DNA of 64,000 nucleotides from Streptomyces sp. XY006 (GCF_002237655.1 NZ_NOKT01000014.1:124001-188000); one strand, 5' to 3'; numbered from the stretch's first letter, positions 23,390 to 31,948 are shown. The notes: generated by a model from the letters alone, not told the origin. Numbers and translations are program-made.

Positions 23390-24459
23390 ACTACCCGGTC
23401 ATCGCCGAGCACATCCTGCCCACGGTGCAGGGGACCTGGTGGTCTCGGCGCCGCCGCCGCGAGGACGTGCCCCCGCTGCCGCCGGGCGCGGCCTATGTCT
23501 TCAGGGTCGGCGGGAACTACCGCACCTTCCCCGAGGGCATGGTGTTCGACCCGTCCCACCCGGACGTGCTGGACGCGTCCTCGCTGAGCCTGGTCGACAC
23601 CCGGGCGCGCCTCGTCGACGTGGAGCGGCCGCTGCCCTCCATGAGCGAAGCGGACAACTTCACCCTGCGGGCGTCCTTCACCTGCCAGGTGACCGACCCC
23701 GTGGTCATAGCCCGGCAGGGCATCATCGACGTCACCGTTCCGCTGCGCGCCTATCTGATGGGCGACAGCGACCTGCCCAGGGTGAGCGCGGGACACCGGG
23801 TCGAGGAGATCAACGCGGTGCGCACCGAGGCCGGTCACCGCATGACGGCCTACAGCGCGATCGTGCCGCCCCGCGTCGCGGGCATGAGCGTCGAGTTCGT
23901 CAGCGCCGAGGTGCACGCCTCGGACGACCTGCGCACCTGGGAGCAGAAGCTGCGCGACGAGCGGCGCTCCTGGGAACTGCAGCAGGGACAGCGCGCCTTC
24001 GAGACCCAGGACGCGATGCGCATCGCCGAACTGCTGTCGCAGGGGTCCGACCACGTGGACGCCTTCGGCATCGCCCGCAAGGAGATCGACGTCACCGACG
24101 TGGCGGCTCGCATCCACCGGATCACCGACGAGGAGTCGGCCCGCCGCGACAGGGCGGAGACGACGGAGCGCGCCCACGCCCAGGCGCGGGAGACGGCGGA
24201 GGCGCAGATGCGCCGGGACATGCTCCTGACGCTGCTGCGGCAGATGGGCGGCAGCGAGTACGTCGACTACCACCAGGTGCTGGAACAGGTCCTGCGCGAG
24301 ACCGGAGGCCAGGCCGCGCCCGGCATCCAGGCCGCCGCCGACCCCGCCCGCATGGTGGAACCGGGACCGGCCCGCCCCGGCCGCACGGCGGCGGGCCGGG
24401 ACGGATCGCGCGACGCGGCGGGCGGCTTCGTCACGGACGAGGACGACCTCGTTGACTGA
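23386..24459 (+). CDS. SPFH/band-7-like membrane-associated protein
   Basis: 357 residues, GTG overlapping the NTPase stop (GTGA) after AAGGAGG. Residues about 35-175 resemble an SPFH domain: AAYVFRVGGNYRTFPEGMVF, SLSLVDTRARLVDVERPLPSMSEADNFTLRASFTCQVTDPVVIARQGIIDV, then VPLRAYL. A long charged helical region follows (about 180-310; EQKLRDERRSWELQQGQRAFE and RRDRAETTERAHAQARETAEAQMRRDM), as in flotillins, and a low-complexity C-terminus. No membrane helix is evident, so attachment may be peripheral. In the operon it probably organises the membrane partners. The family call is from pattern alone. Confidence 0.6.
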   Translation: MNYPVIAEHILPTVQGTWWSRRRRREDVPPLPPGAAYVFRVGGNYRTFPEGMVFDPSHPDVLDASSLSLVDTRARLVDVERPLPSMSEADNFTLRASFTCQVTDPVVIARQGIIDVTVPLRAYLMGDSDLPRVSAGHRVEEINAVRTEAGHRMTAYSAIVPPRVAGMSVEFVSAEVHASDDLRTWEQKLRDERRSWELQQGQRAFETQDAMRIAELLSQGSDHVDAFGIARKEIDVTDVAARIHRITDEESARRDRAETTERAHAQARETAEAQMRRDMLLTLLRQMGGSEYVDYHQVLEQVLRETGGQAAPGIQAAADPARMVEPGPARPGRTAAGRDGSRDAAGGFVTDEDDLVD

Positions 24460-25837
24460 CACGCCGACCGACCCCGCGAACACCTCCGCCACCGCGGAGG
24501 ACGACAAGGCCCCCGGCGGCACGCCCCGGGCCGGAAGAGGCCGGGCCCCTGCCCGCCCCACGGTCCGCTCGTTCGACACCGCGCGCCGGCTGCGCGCCCT
24601 GACCGGCGTCGACGAGCAACTCCTGGCCCGGGTCAGGTACGAGCGCAGCAAGTACACGGCGCTCGGCGGCGTGGTGCTCGGCACCTCCGTGATCGCGGCG
24701 TTCTCCATGTGGAACTTCGCGACCGAGGCGCTCGGCAGGGTCTCCCTGCTGGCCCTGATACCGACGGTCATCTGGATGCTGTTCGTCCTCAACCTCGACC
24801 GCTGGCTGGTCACTCCCCAGCCCAACGCCAGGCGCCGGACCGGCCCTTTGGTGATGCGCCTGCTGATCGCGCTGCTGCTGGGCGTGGTGATCGCCGAGCC
24901 GCTGGTCCTGCGCATCTTCCAGACGGCGATCGAGGAACGCGTCGCGGACCAGCGCACCGACGCCGTCGACCGGCTGCGCGCCGACCTGGTCCGCTGCAAT
25001 CCCGTCCCCGCCACGACCCAGCCGGTCACACCCGAAGGATGCGCCCGGACGTACGTCCTCTCCTTCGGGGCGACGCCCGGTGAACGGGGCGAGGAACTGG
25101 ACGCCCTGCGCTCGGACGCCGCCGCCCTGCAGAAGCGGGTGGACCGCGACACCGGCAGGCTGGAGGCCATCGACGCCGAGGTGCGGGACGAGTGCCGCCG
25201 GCTGATCCGCATCGCGGCGACCGGCCTGTACCAGCGGACCTCCGAGTGCGGGCGCCTGCGCGACAAGGCCCGGGACTACCGCACCACGCACCGTACGAGC
25301 GAGAACGAGAAGCGGCTCGCCGGCATGCACGACCGCATCGCGACGATCGAGGCCGAACTGACGTCGTCGCGCGGCGCGTTCCTCAAGGACCGCGCCGAGG
25401 CCATCGAGCGGCGCCTGGACGACGAACGCGCCCAGCAGAAGGAGATCGGAGTCCTGGAACGGATCCGGGCCCTCGACGAACTCGCCGGCGGCAACGCGGT
25501 GCTGTTCGCGGGCGTCTGGCTGGTCCGTCTGCTGTTCGTGCTCCTCGACATGCTGCCCGTGCTGGTGAAGTACCTCGGCGGAGAGACCACCTACGAGCGG
25601 ATGCTCAGCACCGAGAGCAACAGCGCGGTCAAGATCCACGGCGAGCAGGTCCGGCTCGCCGAGCGCCGGGCCATGGCGGACCTGGAGATCGCGCAGGACG
25701 CCATCGAACAGGACATCCGACGCCATCGCGCCGAGTCGGAAGCGGCCTCCAGGGAGCACACGGCGGCCATGAACATCCGGGTCCGGCAGGCGGTGAACGC
25801 GCTGGAGGACGAGATCCGCCGGTCGTCGGCGGTCTGA
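24452..25837 (+). CDS. DUF4407 domain membrane protein
   Basis: 461 residues; TTG 24452 overlapping the previous gene. Four membrane segments (about 70-92, 96-114, 132-152 and 350-372) surround a large charged coiled region (about 160-345) containing two widely spaced Cys. ARRLRALTGVDEQLLARVRYERSKYTALGGVVLGTS (about 45-80) and FVLNLDRWLV are the DUF4407 signatures, and the C-terminal part after the last helix is again coiled coil. DUF4407 proteins are uncharacterised and often sit in accessory regions. Coupled translation with the SPFH-like gene indicates a shared membrane complex. Confidence 0.8.
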   Translation: MTDTPTDPANTSATAEDDKAPGGTPRAGRGRAPARPTVRSFDTARRLRALTGVDEQLLARVRYERSKYTALGGVVLGTSVIAAFSMWNFATEALGRVSLLALIPTVIWMLFVLNLDRWLVTPQPNARRRTGPLVMRLLIALLLGVVIAEPLVLRIFQTAIEERVADQRTDAVDRLRADLVRCNPVPATTQPVTPEGCARTYVLSFGATPGERGEELDALRSDAAALQKRVDRDTGRLEAIDAEVRDECRRLIRIAATGLYQRTSECGRLRDKARDYRTTHRTSENEKRLAGMHDRIATIEAELTSSRGAFLKDRAEAIERRLDDERAQQKEIGVLERIRALDELAGGNAVLFAGVWLVRLLFVLLDMLPVLVKYLGGETTYERMLSTESNSAVKIHGEQVRLAERRAMADLEIAQDAIEQDIRRHRAESEAASREHTAAMNIRVRQAVNALEDEIRRSSAV

Positions 25838-25847
25838 GGAGGGAGAC

Positions 25848-26384
25848 ATGACCACACGAGGAGACGGTGCGGGCCAGGGCCCGGACCACACCGGAGCCGA
25901 CCGCGGCGCGGAGCTCGCCAGGATCCTGCTGACCGAGGCCCGTGAGGAACTGGTGCGGGCCGACAACAAGGCCGGCCTCATGCTGGCGTCCCTGGGCGCG
26001 GCCCTGACGGCCCTGCTCGGCGCGATCGGCAGCGGGGTGATCACCCCACGCCAGTACCCGGCGGTCCCGCAGCTTCTCCTCTGGGCCGGCTGCGCCGCGT
26101 GCGTGCCGGCCCTGGTCCTCCTGGGCCTGGCCGTGACCCCACGGCTGGGTCACCCCGACCACTACAGGACGCACTACTTCGGAGACATACGGCTGGCGAC
26201 ATCCCTGGCCCACCTGGAACGCACACTCCGCCACACCGACCCACTCGCCCGCGACCTGAGCCAGCTGGCGATCCTCTCCCAAACCGCCTGGACCAAATAC
26301 CGCTGCATCCGCCACGCCCTGGCCTGGGCCACAACGTTCGCCACACTCACCCTCCTGGGCATAGCGACGGGCACGTCGACGTAG
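25848..26384 (+). CDS. Pycsar system effector family (PycTM-like) membrane protein
   Basis: 178 residues; ATG ten bases after the DUF4407 stop, with AGGAGGG upstream. LLTEAREELVRADNKAGLMLASLGAALTALLGAIGSG (about 24-60) holds the Asp-Asn-Lys-Ala-Gly signature before membrane helix 1. Helix 2 is VPQLLLWAGCAACVPALVLLGLAV (about 72-95). HYFGDIRLATSLAHL (about 106-120) is the conserved central segment, and WTKYRCIRHALAWATTFATLTLLGIA is the last helix. This layout is the family annotated as PycTM, which in Pycsar defence responds to cCMP or cUMP made by a dedicated cyclase. It is the last gene of an operon that begins with a cyclase-like gene. Confidence 0.78.
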   Translation: MTTRGDGAGQGPDHTGADRGAELARILLTEAREELVRADNKAGLMLASLGAALTALLGAIGSGVITPRQYPAVPQLLLWAGCAACVPALVLLGLAVTPRLGHPDHYRTHYFGDIRLATSLAHLERTLRHTDPLARDLSQLAILSQTAWTKYRCIRHALAWATTFATLTLLGIATGTST

Positions 26385-26526
26385 TCCCTCAACCTGCCCC
26401 ACACATAGGGCAGTTAGGCACTCACCCCGGGGAGGTTGCGGGATGACGACGAAGAAAGCGCCGGGGTCGCCCTATAGCCCGTCGACCTTGTGCTGGGGTC
26501 AGTGCGGCCTTCGGCCCGTACGGATT
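26385..26526. other. Convergent gap at the edge of the low-GC segment
   Basis: 142 bases between the PycTM-like gene and the leftward gene at 26527. A weak hairpin (ctgccc, 26394-26399, with gggcag, 26408-26413) may end the operon. No copy of the tRNA-Pro 3' end is present here, although the segment to the right looks acquired. Confidence 0.4.
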
Positions 26527-27054
26527 TCAGAAGTCGTCTTCGTCGACGGGTTCGGGCTCGCGGGTGTAGGCGAGGTCGAGGACATAACGTTCGGTGACGG
26601 GGCAGTTGTTCCAGGCTTCGGTGAGCTGGTCTTCGGGGGATTCGTCCGTGAGTTGGTCGAGGCTGGTGTTGTAGTAGTCGGCTGCTGCTTGACGGTTCTG
26701 CCACCAGGCGTGGCCTTCATAGACGCCGGGGCGGGGCAGGGTGATCTCGTCGGCGGGTCCGCGGTCGAGTTGGCCGACGACCAGGACGCCTGTCTCGGAT
26801 TCGAGGCTGACGTCGGTGTGGCCTTCGGCCTCTGCGGGCGGGGTGGGTGGAGTGTCCCAGATGCGGATCGTCATCTGGACTTTCATGTCCGGTTGCAGGC
26901 TGAGGAGGTACAGGTGGTAGCCGTTGCCGGCCACCACCTGAGTCTCCGCGGCATCCATGGCTGCTTCGTCGCCGGGGTAGGCGTCCGCGTCGTAGACCTC
27001 CAGCACACGGCGGCCGGGTGTGGCGGTGACGTTGTGTTCGGCGAGAAGCGCCAT
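26527..27054 (-). CDS. Hypothetical cytoplasmic protein
   Basis: 175 residues, acidic (ends Glu-Pro-Val-Asp-Glu-Asp-Asp-Phe), no signal or membrane segment. The ATG is 20 bases downstream of the NucA/NucB-like stop, in the same direction. Visible features are alternating strands (NGYHLYLLSLQP, KVQMTIRIWD, GVLVVGQLDRG) consistent with a beta-sandwich, and a Trp-Trp-Gln-Asn-Arg-Gln helix. Because it follows a secreted nuclease gene and lacks a signal, it could be an immunity protein; that is only a positional guess. Base composition is clearly less GC-rich than the core genes. Confidence 0.7.
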   Translation of the reverse strand: MALLAEHNVTATPGRRVLEVYDADAYPGDEAAMDAAETQVVAGNGYHLYLLSLQPDMKVQMTIRIWDTPPTPPAEAEGHTDVSLESETGVLVVGQLDRGPADEITLPRPGVYEGHAWWQNRQAAADYYNTSLDQLTDESPEDQLTEAWNNCPVTERYVLDLAYTREPEPVDEDDF

Positions 27055-27073
27055 GGTCAGTGGTGTCTTCCTG

Positions 27074-28363
27074 CTAGTTGGTGATCTTCACGTAGAACGG
27101 ATCCCCGTCCAGGACGCGGTTGAGGGTGTACATCTCGTTGAGGCGCTCTCCGCCCTTGCGGTTGTCCTTACCGTCGATCAGCCGGACGGAGAAGCGGTTG
27201 TCACCCTTGGTGGACCCTTCCTTGGTCGAGGCGAAGGGGTACTCGTCGCACTCCAGGCCGCTGCCGGCGTAGTCGCCCCAGACCTTCTTGCATTCCTTGA
27301 TGGACTTCTTGCGATTGTCCTCGATCTTCTTCGTAGCGACGACTCGGCGCAGGGGTTCCTTCGATCCCGGAACGCTCTTGCCGGGCCAGGAGGGGAAGGT
27401 GCGCTCGGGGCGGTTCAAAGCGTCGTAGACGTGCACGGCGCTTTCGTTGACCGCCGGGTCTTTCTGGCTCATCACGAGTTCCACACGGGCCTTGCTGAAG
27501 ACGGTGCCCTTGTGCTTGCCCGCGACCGGTCCGGCGTAGTCGTAGCGGACGCTCGAGTGGTAGAGGTTGCTTCCCCCCGTGAAGGGAGCGGAGTTGGGGG
27601 AACTGGCGCTGACGTCCATCGCGACGGTCAGGAGGACGCGCTGCTGGTTGCCCTGGTCGAACAGGGCGCCCTTGTCCGGGGATGTGTAGGTGAGGTTCCA
27701 GTGGGGCTGGGTGTCCCACACGCCGAGCAGTTCGTCACGGTTCACCGTCTGCGGTGCGGTCACCAGAGGGTCCGCATCGCTGCTGGAGGCGTTGACGCTG
27801 TGGTGGAAGTGCTGGCCGATTCTCCACTTCTTGGCGTCCTCGGTGGGTATCGGCTGGACGCGTATGTTCTCGATGCTGGAGACATAGTCGACGCGCCGGC
27901 TGCCGTCGTAGGCGAAGCCGAGGACCCATTGGTCGAACCAGAGGCGACCGAGTGTGGTGGTGCCCCTGATGTCCCGCAGGACCAGGTCGAATGGACGTTT
28001 CTGGCAGCTCTCGAAGCGGGACTTGAGCCAGCCGGTGGCGGTTTTTGCCTGCGCCGCGTGGTTGGTGCACTCCTGGCGTAGGTCCTGTTGGTCTCCGGGA
28101 GCCGGGTCGGCCGCCGCCCGCGGCGCCGCGGACTTCGAGCCGTGGAATCGGGCGTACTCGGCATACGGGATGGGCTGGTCGAGGCCGCGCAACTCGTCGG
28201 CGGGAAGCGAGGCGGCATCGACGAACACCGTGTCCTCGGGGGCCGGGTCGTTCGTGGTCGCCGCGGCGGGGGTGGCTGTGCTGGTGGCCGCGGTGAGCAG
28301 TGTCAGCGCCATGGTGGTGGCGGTGGCGCGGGCGAGACGTATGAGTGCGGTGCGTATGTTCAC
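27074..28363 (-). CDS. Secreted protein with C-terminal NucA/NucB-like nuclease domain
   Basis: 429 residues; GTG 28363 after AAGGAG and seven spacer bases, giving a Sec signal peptide (about 1-35, ending Ala-Ala-Ala) that longer starts would bury. The central region is beta-rich and unrecognised. The last 70 residues (about 355-429) contain CKKVWGDYAGSGLECDEYPF, then ASTKEGSTKGDNRF, DNRKGGERLNEMYTLNRVLDGDPFYVKI. The Cys-Asp-Glu-Tyr-Pro-Phe-Ala block followed by Glu-Gly and the Asp-Gly-Asp-x-Phe end match the NucA/NucB DNase family, where the acidic pair is catalytic. Probably an extracellular nuclease or toxin. The gene is lower in GC than the chromosome core. Confidence 0.75.
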   Translation of the reverse strand: MNIRTALIRLARATATTMALTLLTAATSTATPAAATTNDPAPEDTVFVDAASLPADELRGLDQPIPYAEYARFHGSKSAAPRAAADPAPGDQQDLRQECTNHAAQAKTATGWLKSRFESCQKRPFDLVLRDIRGTTTLGRLWFDQWVLGFAYDGSRRVDYVSSIENIRVQPIPTEDAKKWRIGQHFHHSVNASSSDADPLVTAPQTVNRDELLGVWDTQPHWNLTYTSPDKGALFDQGNQQRVLLTVAMDVSASSPNSAPFTGGSNLYHSSVRYDYAGPVAGKHKGTVFSKARVELVMSQKDPAVNESAVHVYDALNRPERTFPSWPGKSVPGSKEPLRRVVATKKIEDNRKKSIKECKKVWGDYAGSGLECDEYPFASTKEGSTKGDNRFSVRLIDGKDNRKGGERLNEMYTLNRVLDGDPFYVKITN

Positions 28364-28418
28364 CAGTGGACTCCTTGCTGGCGTGCGGAAGCGGCCGGGT
28401 ATCTGCGGCGTGTGGGGA

Positions 28419-29753
28419 TCACGAGGCATCGCAGAGGTCGCCCCAGCACGCCTCCAGCAGTGCGCCGGAGGGTGCGGAGTAGCGGGCGGTGAAGCCGTCG
28501 AAGCGGCGGTCGGTGCGCTGCAGTCCGGGGGTGGAGCTGGTCGAGGTCACCGTCCAGGCTGCGTCGCCGTTGCTGCTGTCGGCCACGTTCGAGTGAGCCT
28601 TCAGCGCGGAGGGTGAGGTGGGCGGCTCGACGGCGAGGGCGTCAGCGGGGACATCGAAGGCGGCTGCGGCCCGGGCCCGGATGTCGGCGGCTGATACGTC
28701 CGCGCCAGTTAGGGCGTCCTCCGATGTTCCGCCCGACGGCAGGGCGGCGGCGTTGCAGACCCGTACGGTGACCACGCACTCGGATAGGCCAGGCACCCTG
28801 GCCAGGCAGCTGTCGGGGTCGTTCTCCAGGCAGGCTTGCAGAGCCTGCTGGTCCACGCCGTTGAACGTGGCGGGCAGGCCGGCCGCAGCAGCGTCCCGGC
28901 TGTGCGTCGGGGCAGCGGTGGCGGCGAGCGGGGAGGCAGTGGCGGCGGCCTGCCGGCGCGGCTTGCTCACGGTCCACTGGGTGAACGTGTTGTTGTCGGT
29001 CAGCTTGGTGGTGAAGCAGTTCGGCGGCTTGTGGGTCGTGCTGCACACGGGGAGCGTGACGGACTTGGCCACGTTGGGCGTCGCAACCTGCTGCCACACC
29101 TTGTTCCCGGTCATGAACTGCATGCGGTTCGCGATCGAGGGGATGTTGATGTACTTCGGTCCCATCACCTCGAGACCGACGTCGATGCGGTTGGTGTTGC
29201 CGCCCAGCACCTTGAGCTGTTTGGTGGTGGAGCCGACCTTGTTGAAGTCGTAGAGCACGTCCCACTGGTTGCCGCTGTCCTGGCGGATTGTCATGTAGGT
29301 GTGGTTGCGCTTGTCGGACTTGGCCGGGTTGACCCCGGCCTTGATGGCTGTCGTGCGACCACCGCTGGTGGTCAGCTCCGACCAACGCGGCCCGTAGGTG
29401 TGGGTAGTCTTCCCCGTCTTCTCCGCGTACAGGCCGATCTCGATGTTGGGAGCGAGCGGACCGCTCGACGTGTTCGGGCTGACCCGCAGGTAGTTGGCCA
29501 CCTGCACGGTCGTAGACCCGGTTTCGACCTGATCGAAGGTGATCGGTATGTTGCGCCAGGTGGCGAAGCCGCCGATCATCGGCTCGCCCGGCTGGCTGCA
29601 CGTCATCGCCCAGAAGGTGATCCGGGCGTTGTAGAGGCCGGTGCAGGCTTCCTTGGGCGCGGCGGCACTCGCGGACGGGGCGGTGCCGAGGATGGTGAGT
29701 GCAGTGACCCCGGCGCATGCCGAGGCCAAGTGTCTCGCGCGCGAACGCGACAA
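28419..29753 (-). CDS. Large secreted protein of unknown function
   Basis: 444 residues; TTG 29753 with AGGGGGAACC directly upstream. A Sec signal peptide (about 1-31, cleavage after Ala-Ser-Ala) is followed by a Cys-containing beta-rich domain (about 35-265) with many Thr/Asn, a Ser/Ala linker (about 270-300), then a second part (about 305-440) with Cys pairs, including ACLENDPDSCLARVPGLSEC and LEACWGDLCDAS at the end. No family recognised. It precedes the nuclease gene in the same direction by 56 bases, so the two are probably co-expressed and co-secreted. Its composition and position support horizontal acquisition. Confidence 0.75.
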   Translation of the reverse strand: MSRSRARHLASACAGVTALTILGTAPSASAAAPKEACTGLYNARITFWAMTCSQPGEPMIGGFATWRNIPITFDQVETGSTTVQVANYLRVSPNTSSGPLAPNIEIGLYAEKTGKTTHTYGPRWSELTTSGGRTTAIKAGVNPAKSDKRNHTYMTIRQDSGNQWDVLYDFNKVGSTTKQLKVLGGNTNRIDVGLEVMGPKYINIPSIANRMQFMTGNKVWQQVATPNVAKSVTLPVCSTTHKPPNCFTTKLTDNNTFTQWTVSKPRRQAAATASPLAATAAPTHSRDAAAAGLPATFNGVDQQALQACLENDPDSCLARVPGLSECVVTVRVCNAAALPSGGTSEDALTGADVSAADIRARAAAAFDVPADALAVEPPTSPSALKAHSNVADSSNGDAAWTVTSTSSTPGLQRTDRRFDGFTARYSAPSGALLEACWGDLCDAS

Positions 29754-29889
29754 GGTTCCCCCTAGGAACGATCAAGAGTGGTCACAGGGGAACCTACAGG
29801 GCTCTTTCTCTGACAAATCTACTTATAAGGCAAGTTGGCTGAGTTGCTACACGTGATCACGGCCACGTCTGTCGTCGGCTCACCGGTAC
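29754..29889. promoter_or_regulatory. AT-rich upstream region of the secreted-protein operon
   Basis: Bases 29790-29860 are strikingly AT-rich for this genome (ctgacaaatctacttataag at 29811-29830). On the minus strand this gives cttataagtagatttgtcag, which can supply a -10-like tataag. It is the likely promoter for the leftward gene pair; exact boxes are not assigned. Confidence 0.4.
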
Positions 29890-30132
29890 CTACACCGGGG
29901 TGAGGGACGTTGCCTTGGAGCGAACCCACACGGTCCGCAGCCAGCGGCCGAGGATTGTCTCGCTTACGGCGCGGCCCACGCGGTTCCAGCGAGGAAGTGG
30001 CGTCGCTGTCGTCTCCCGTCTCATGGTGTCCTTGCTCGAAACGCTCCGGTAGCGGGACGCCATCTGCGTCGCTTCAGCAGTTGCCGACGCAGCTTCTGAA
30101 GTCCCCCTGAAACTCCGGCAGGCGTTCGTCAC
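29890..30132 (-). CDS. Possible small basic protein
   Basis: 80 codons from GTG 30132, overlapping the stop of the gene upstream as GTGA. The product is rich in Arg, Ser and Thr (WNRVGRAVSETILGRWLRTV near the C-terminus) and has no recognised family. The overlap favours coupling, but codon bias is weak and the frame may be chance. Confidence 0.25.
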   Translation of the reverse strand: MTNACRSFRGTSEAASATAEATQMASRYRSVSSKDTMRRETTATPLPRWNRVGRAVSETILGRWLRTVWVRSKATSLTPV

Positions 30133-30953
30133 TCACCGAACAGACTGTCCTGTACGTACTCGACGACCTCCCGCTCCGGGTAGAAGAGGGCCAGCAGCAT
30201 GAACGTCTTGGGATGGGCCGCGATGTTGCCTACAAAGAAGTGAACGGCTCGGTTCGAGGCACAGATCCGGTTGTACCAGCGCTCGCGGAGCGCATCACGG
30301 ACCCCTCGCCCGCCGTACTTGCGCAGGAACTTGCGGTACGACTGGCCGGCCTCCCAATCCTTCAGTCCCATGTCGTGGGTCGGGCAGTCGTCGTCGGCAC
30401 AGCGAAAGCTGTAGCGGAAGTCGAGGGGCACCCACTCCAGTGGGTCCAATTCCTGTTCGAAAAGGTCGAGTTGGTCGGCAAGCGCGGCTTTGGAGACTGA
30501 CCAGGGCTCGGCGGGCTCCAGTCGGAAACGGGCGATCTCGGCAGGCCGGAAGACGCCGAGGGAGGTCCCCCGCTGCTCCTGATCCCGCTTGATGGCGCAG
30601 AGCGACGGTGCGACCAGCGGCTCGACATACCGGTACCGCTTCTTCCAACCGCCGTCGGACGGCACCTCACCCACGATCTCCAAGGTTTCGAGGTCGGGCC
30701 GGAGACTCTCCGGGCGGGAGTCTCGCTCCGGACGGTGCGGCTCGACGTCGACCTCGATGATCGAGTATTTGGAGAACTGGGCTTCCTCGCTCAGAAGCCG
30801 GAAGGGCACCGGGAAGAGCCGTACGTGCTGTGGCTCGCCCTGGTCCAGGCGTATGCCGGCCACACAGCTGGTCTCGCGGTACTTGTTGGACAGCTCGGGA
30901 TACGTCTTGACCGTGATCATGATCGTTGCGCGCTGCCGATTCCGCGTTCCCAT
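30129..30953 (-). CDS. Unknown protein paired with an XRE-DUF488 gene
   Basis: 274 residues; ATG 30953 after GGAGGGGGCAACC. The N-terminal half looks like a small beta-barrel (ITVKTYPELSNKYRETSCVAGIRLD, then VRLFPVPFRLL). The second half has a possible metal site with FRCADDDCPTHDMGLKDWE (Cys, Cys, His, about 186-204) and ends HFFVGNIAAHPKTFMLLALFYP. The family is not named here, but the compact layout with a DUF488 gene upstream (87 bases, same direction) suggests a two-gene unit of the kind met in defence or stress islands. Function unknown. Confidence 0.7.
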   Translation of the reverse strand: MGTRNRQRATIMITVKTYPELSNKYRETSCVAGIRLDQGEPQHVRLFPVPFRLLSEEAQFSKYSIIEVDVEPHRPERDSRPESLRPDLETLEIVGEVPSDGGWKKRYRYVEPLVAPSLCAIKRDQEQRGTSLGVFRPAEIARFRLEPAEPWSVSKAALADQLDLFEQELDPLEWVPLDFRYSFRCADDDCPTHDMGLKDWEAGQSYRKFLRKYGGRGVRDALRERWYNRICASNRAVHFFVGNIAAHPKTFMLLALFYPEREVVEYVQDSLFGE

Positions 30954-31040
30954 GGTTGCCCCCTCCACGGATCTCCCGGATCCGATTGGAGGAGAGGCAT
31001 GCGCCACCGGCAAGAGCGCATGCGGCGGCGAGGGGTGAAG

Positions 31041-31721
31041 TCAGGCCAGCGGAATCACGGGCACGGCGGCCCGCTTGCGGACCGTCTCCAGGACGACCTG
31101 CCGGTGGCAGCGGCTCTCGTCCTTCTCGAAACACAGCACGGCGACACGCGACTGCCGAGCTTGCTCGGCAAGGCGATCGAGATCGGACTGTGCCTCATCG
31201 GACCGCAGCAGACCGCGGAAGCGAGCTCGGCCCACGTCGAGTCGGCCGTCCCAGAACGGCGCCCGGTTGTCCTTGGGATTTCCCAGGCCCCGCAGGTGGG
31301 TGTACACGATGCCGGCCTCAGCGAGCGCCTGCCCGAGCCGAGTCTTGCTGAAGCCCTTCTTGCGGCTGATGGGCGTGAGTCGTACGTCTGCCACGACGTC
31401 GATACGGCTGTCGAGGAGAGAGGCGACGAAAGAGTCGATGTCCCGGCCTTCGTATCCAGCGGACCATAGACCCGGGGTGACCTTGGCCTCCCGGAAGAGC
31501 TCATCGAGGGAGACCTCGAGTGCCTCGGCGACCGCTCCGACAGTGAAGAAACCTGGCTGGATCGCTCCCTCGCTCTCCAGGCGGGCCAGCGTTCCCGCGG
31601 CGATGCCGGCTTCTTTCGCGAGCCGCTCCCGTGACCACCCACGGGCCTCCCGCAGCGCACGGACCCGCTGGGCGAGTGCTCGGGCGCGGTCGTGGGGACG
31701 CGCTGAGTGATGGCTTGCCAT
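31041..31721 (-). CDS. XRE-type HTH fused to a DUF488 domain
   Basis: 226 residues from GTG or ATG near 31721. Residues about 14-76 form an XRE helix-turn-helix (RVRALREARGWSRERLAKEAGIAAGTLARLES). From about 86 a DUF488 domain follows: SAGYEGRDIDSFVASLLDSRIDVVADVRLTPISRKKGFSKTRLGQAL, HLRGLGNP, and AVLCFEKDESRCHRQVVLETV near the end, with the usual Cys-Phe-Glu-x-x-x-x-x-Cys-His-Arg block. DUF488 domains are thought to act on nucleic acids or modified bases; the fusion with a DNA-binding head is uncommon. It may repress its own two-gene operon. Confidence 0.82.
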   Translation of the reverse strand: MASHHSARPHDRARALAQRVRALREARGWSRERLAKEAGIAAGTLARLESEGAIQPGFFTVGAVAEALEVSLDELFREAKVTPGLWSAGYEGRDIDSFVASLLDSRIDVVADVRLTPISRKKGFSKTRLGQALAEAGIVYTHLRGLGNPKDNRAPFWDGRLDVGRARFRGLLRSDEAQSDLDRLAEQARQSRVAVLCFEKDESRCHRQVVLETVRKRAAVPVIPLA

Positions 31722-31913
31722 GGGCCGTGATCCTAATGGCGGTTGAGGCGGGCGGGCATGGTGTTCCCAGCCCGACTAGAGGCCTGATACGCGAACGCGC
31801 AGGTCCGAGTGCCCGCAGCCGCTGCACTTGCAGACAGCCTTACCAGTAACCCTCTGGGAGAACCCGACCAAGATCTTCTTCCGATTTCTCCCAAACGATC
31901 TCCGGAAACCCGT

Positions 31914-31948
31914 CAGGGGCCTGATCCATTGACTGGATCAGGCCCCTG
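31914..31948. terminator. Perfect 15-bp hairpin downstream of tRNA-Pro
   Basis: caggggcctgatcca (31914-31928), loop ttgac, tggatcaggcccctg (31934-31948). It lies 17 bases beyond the 3' end of the leftward tRNA gene and is followed on that strand by acgggtttcc. Probably the tRNA terminator; it could also act on rightward transcription. Confidence 0.75.
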
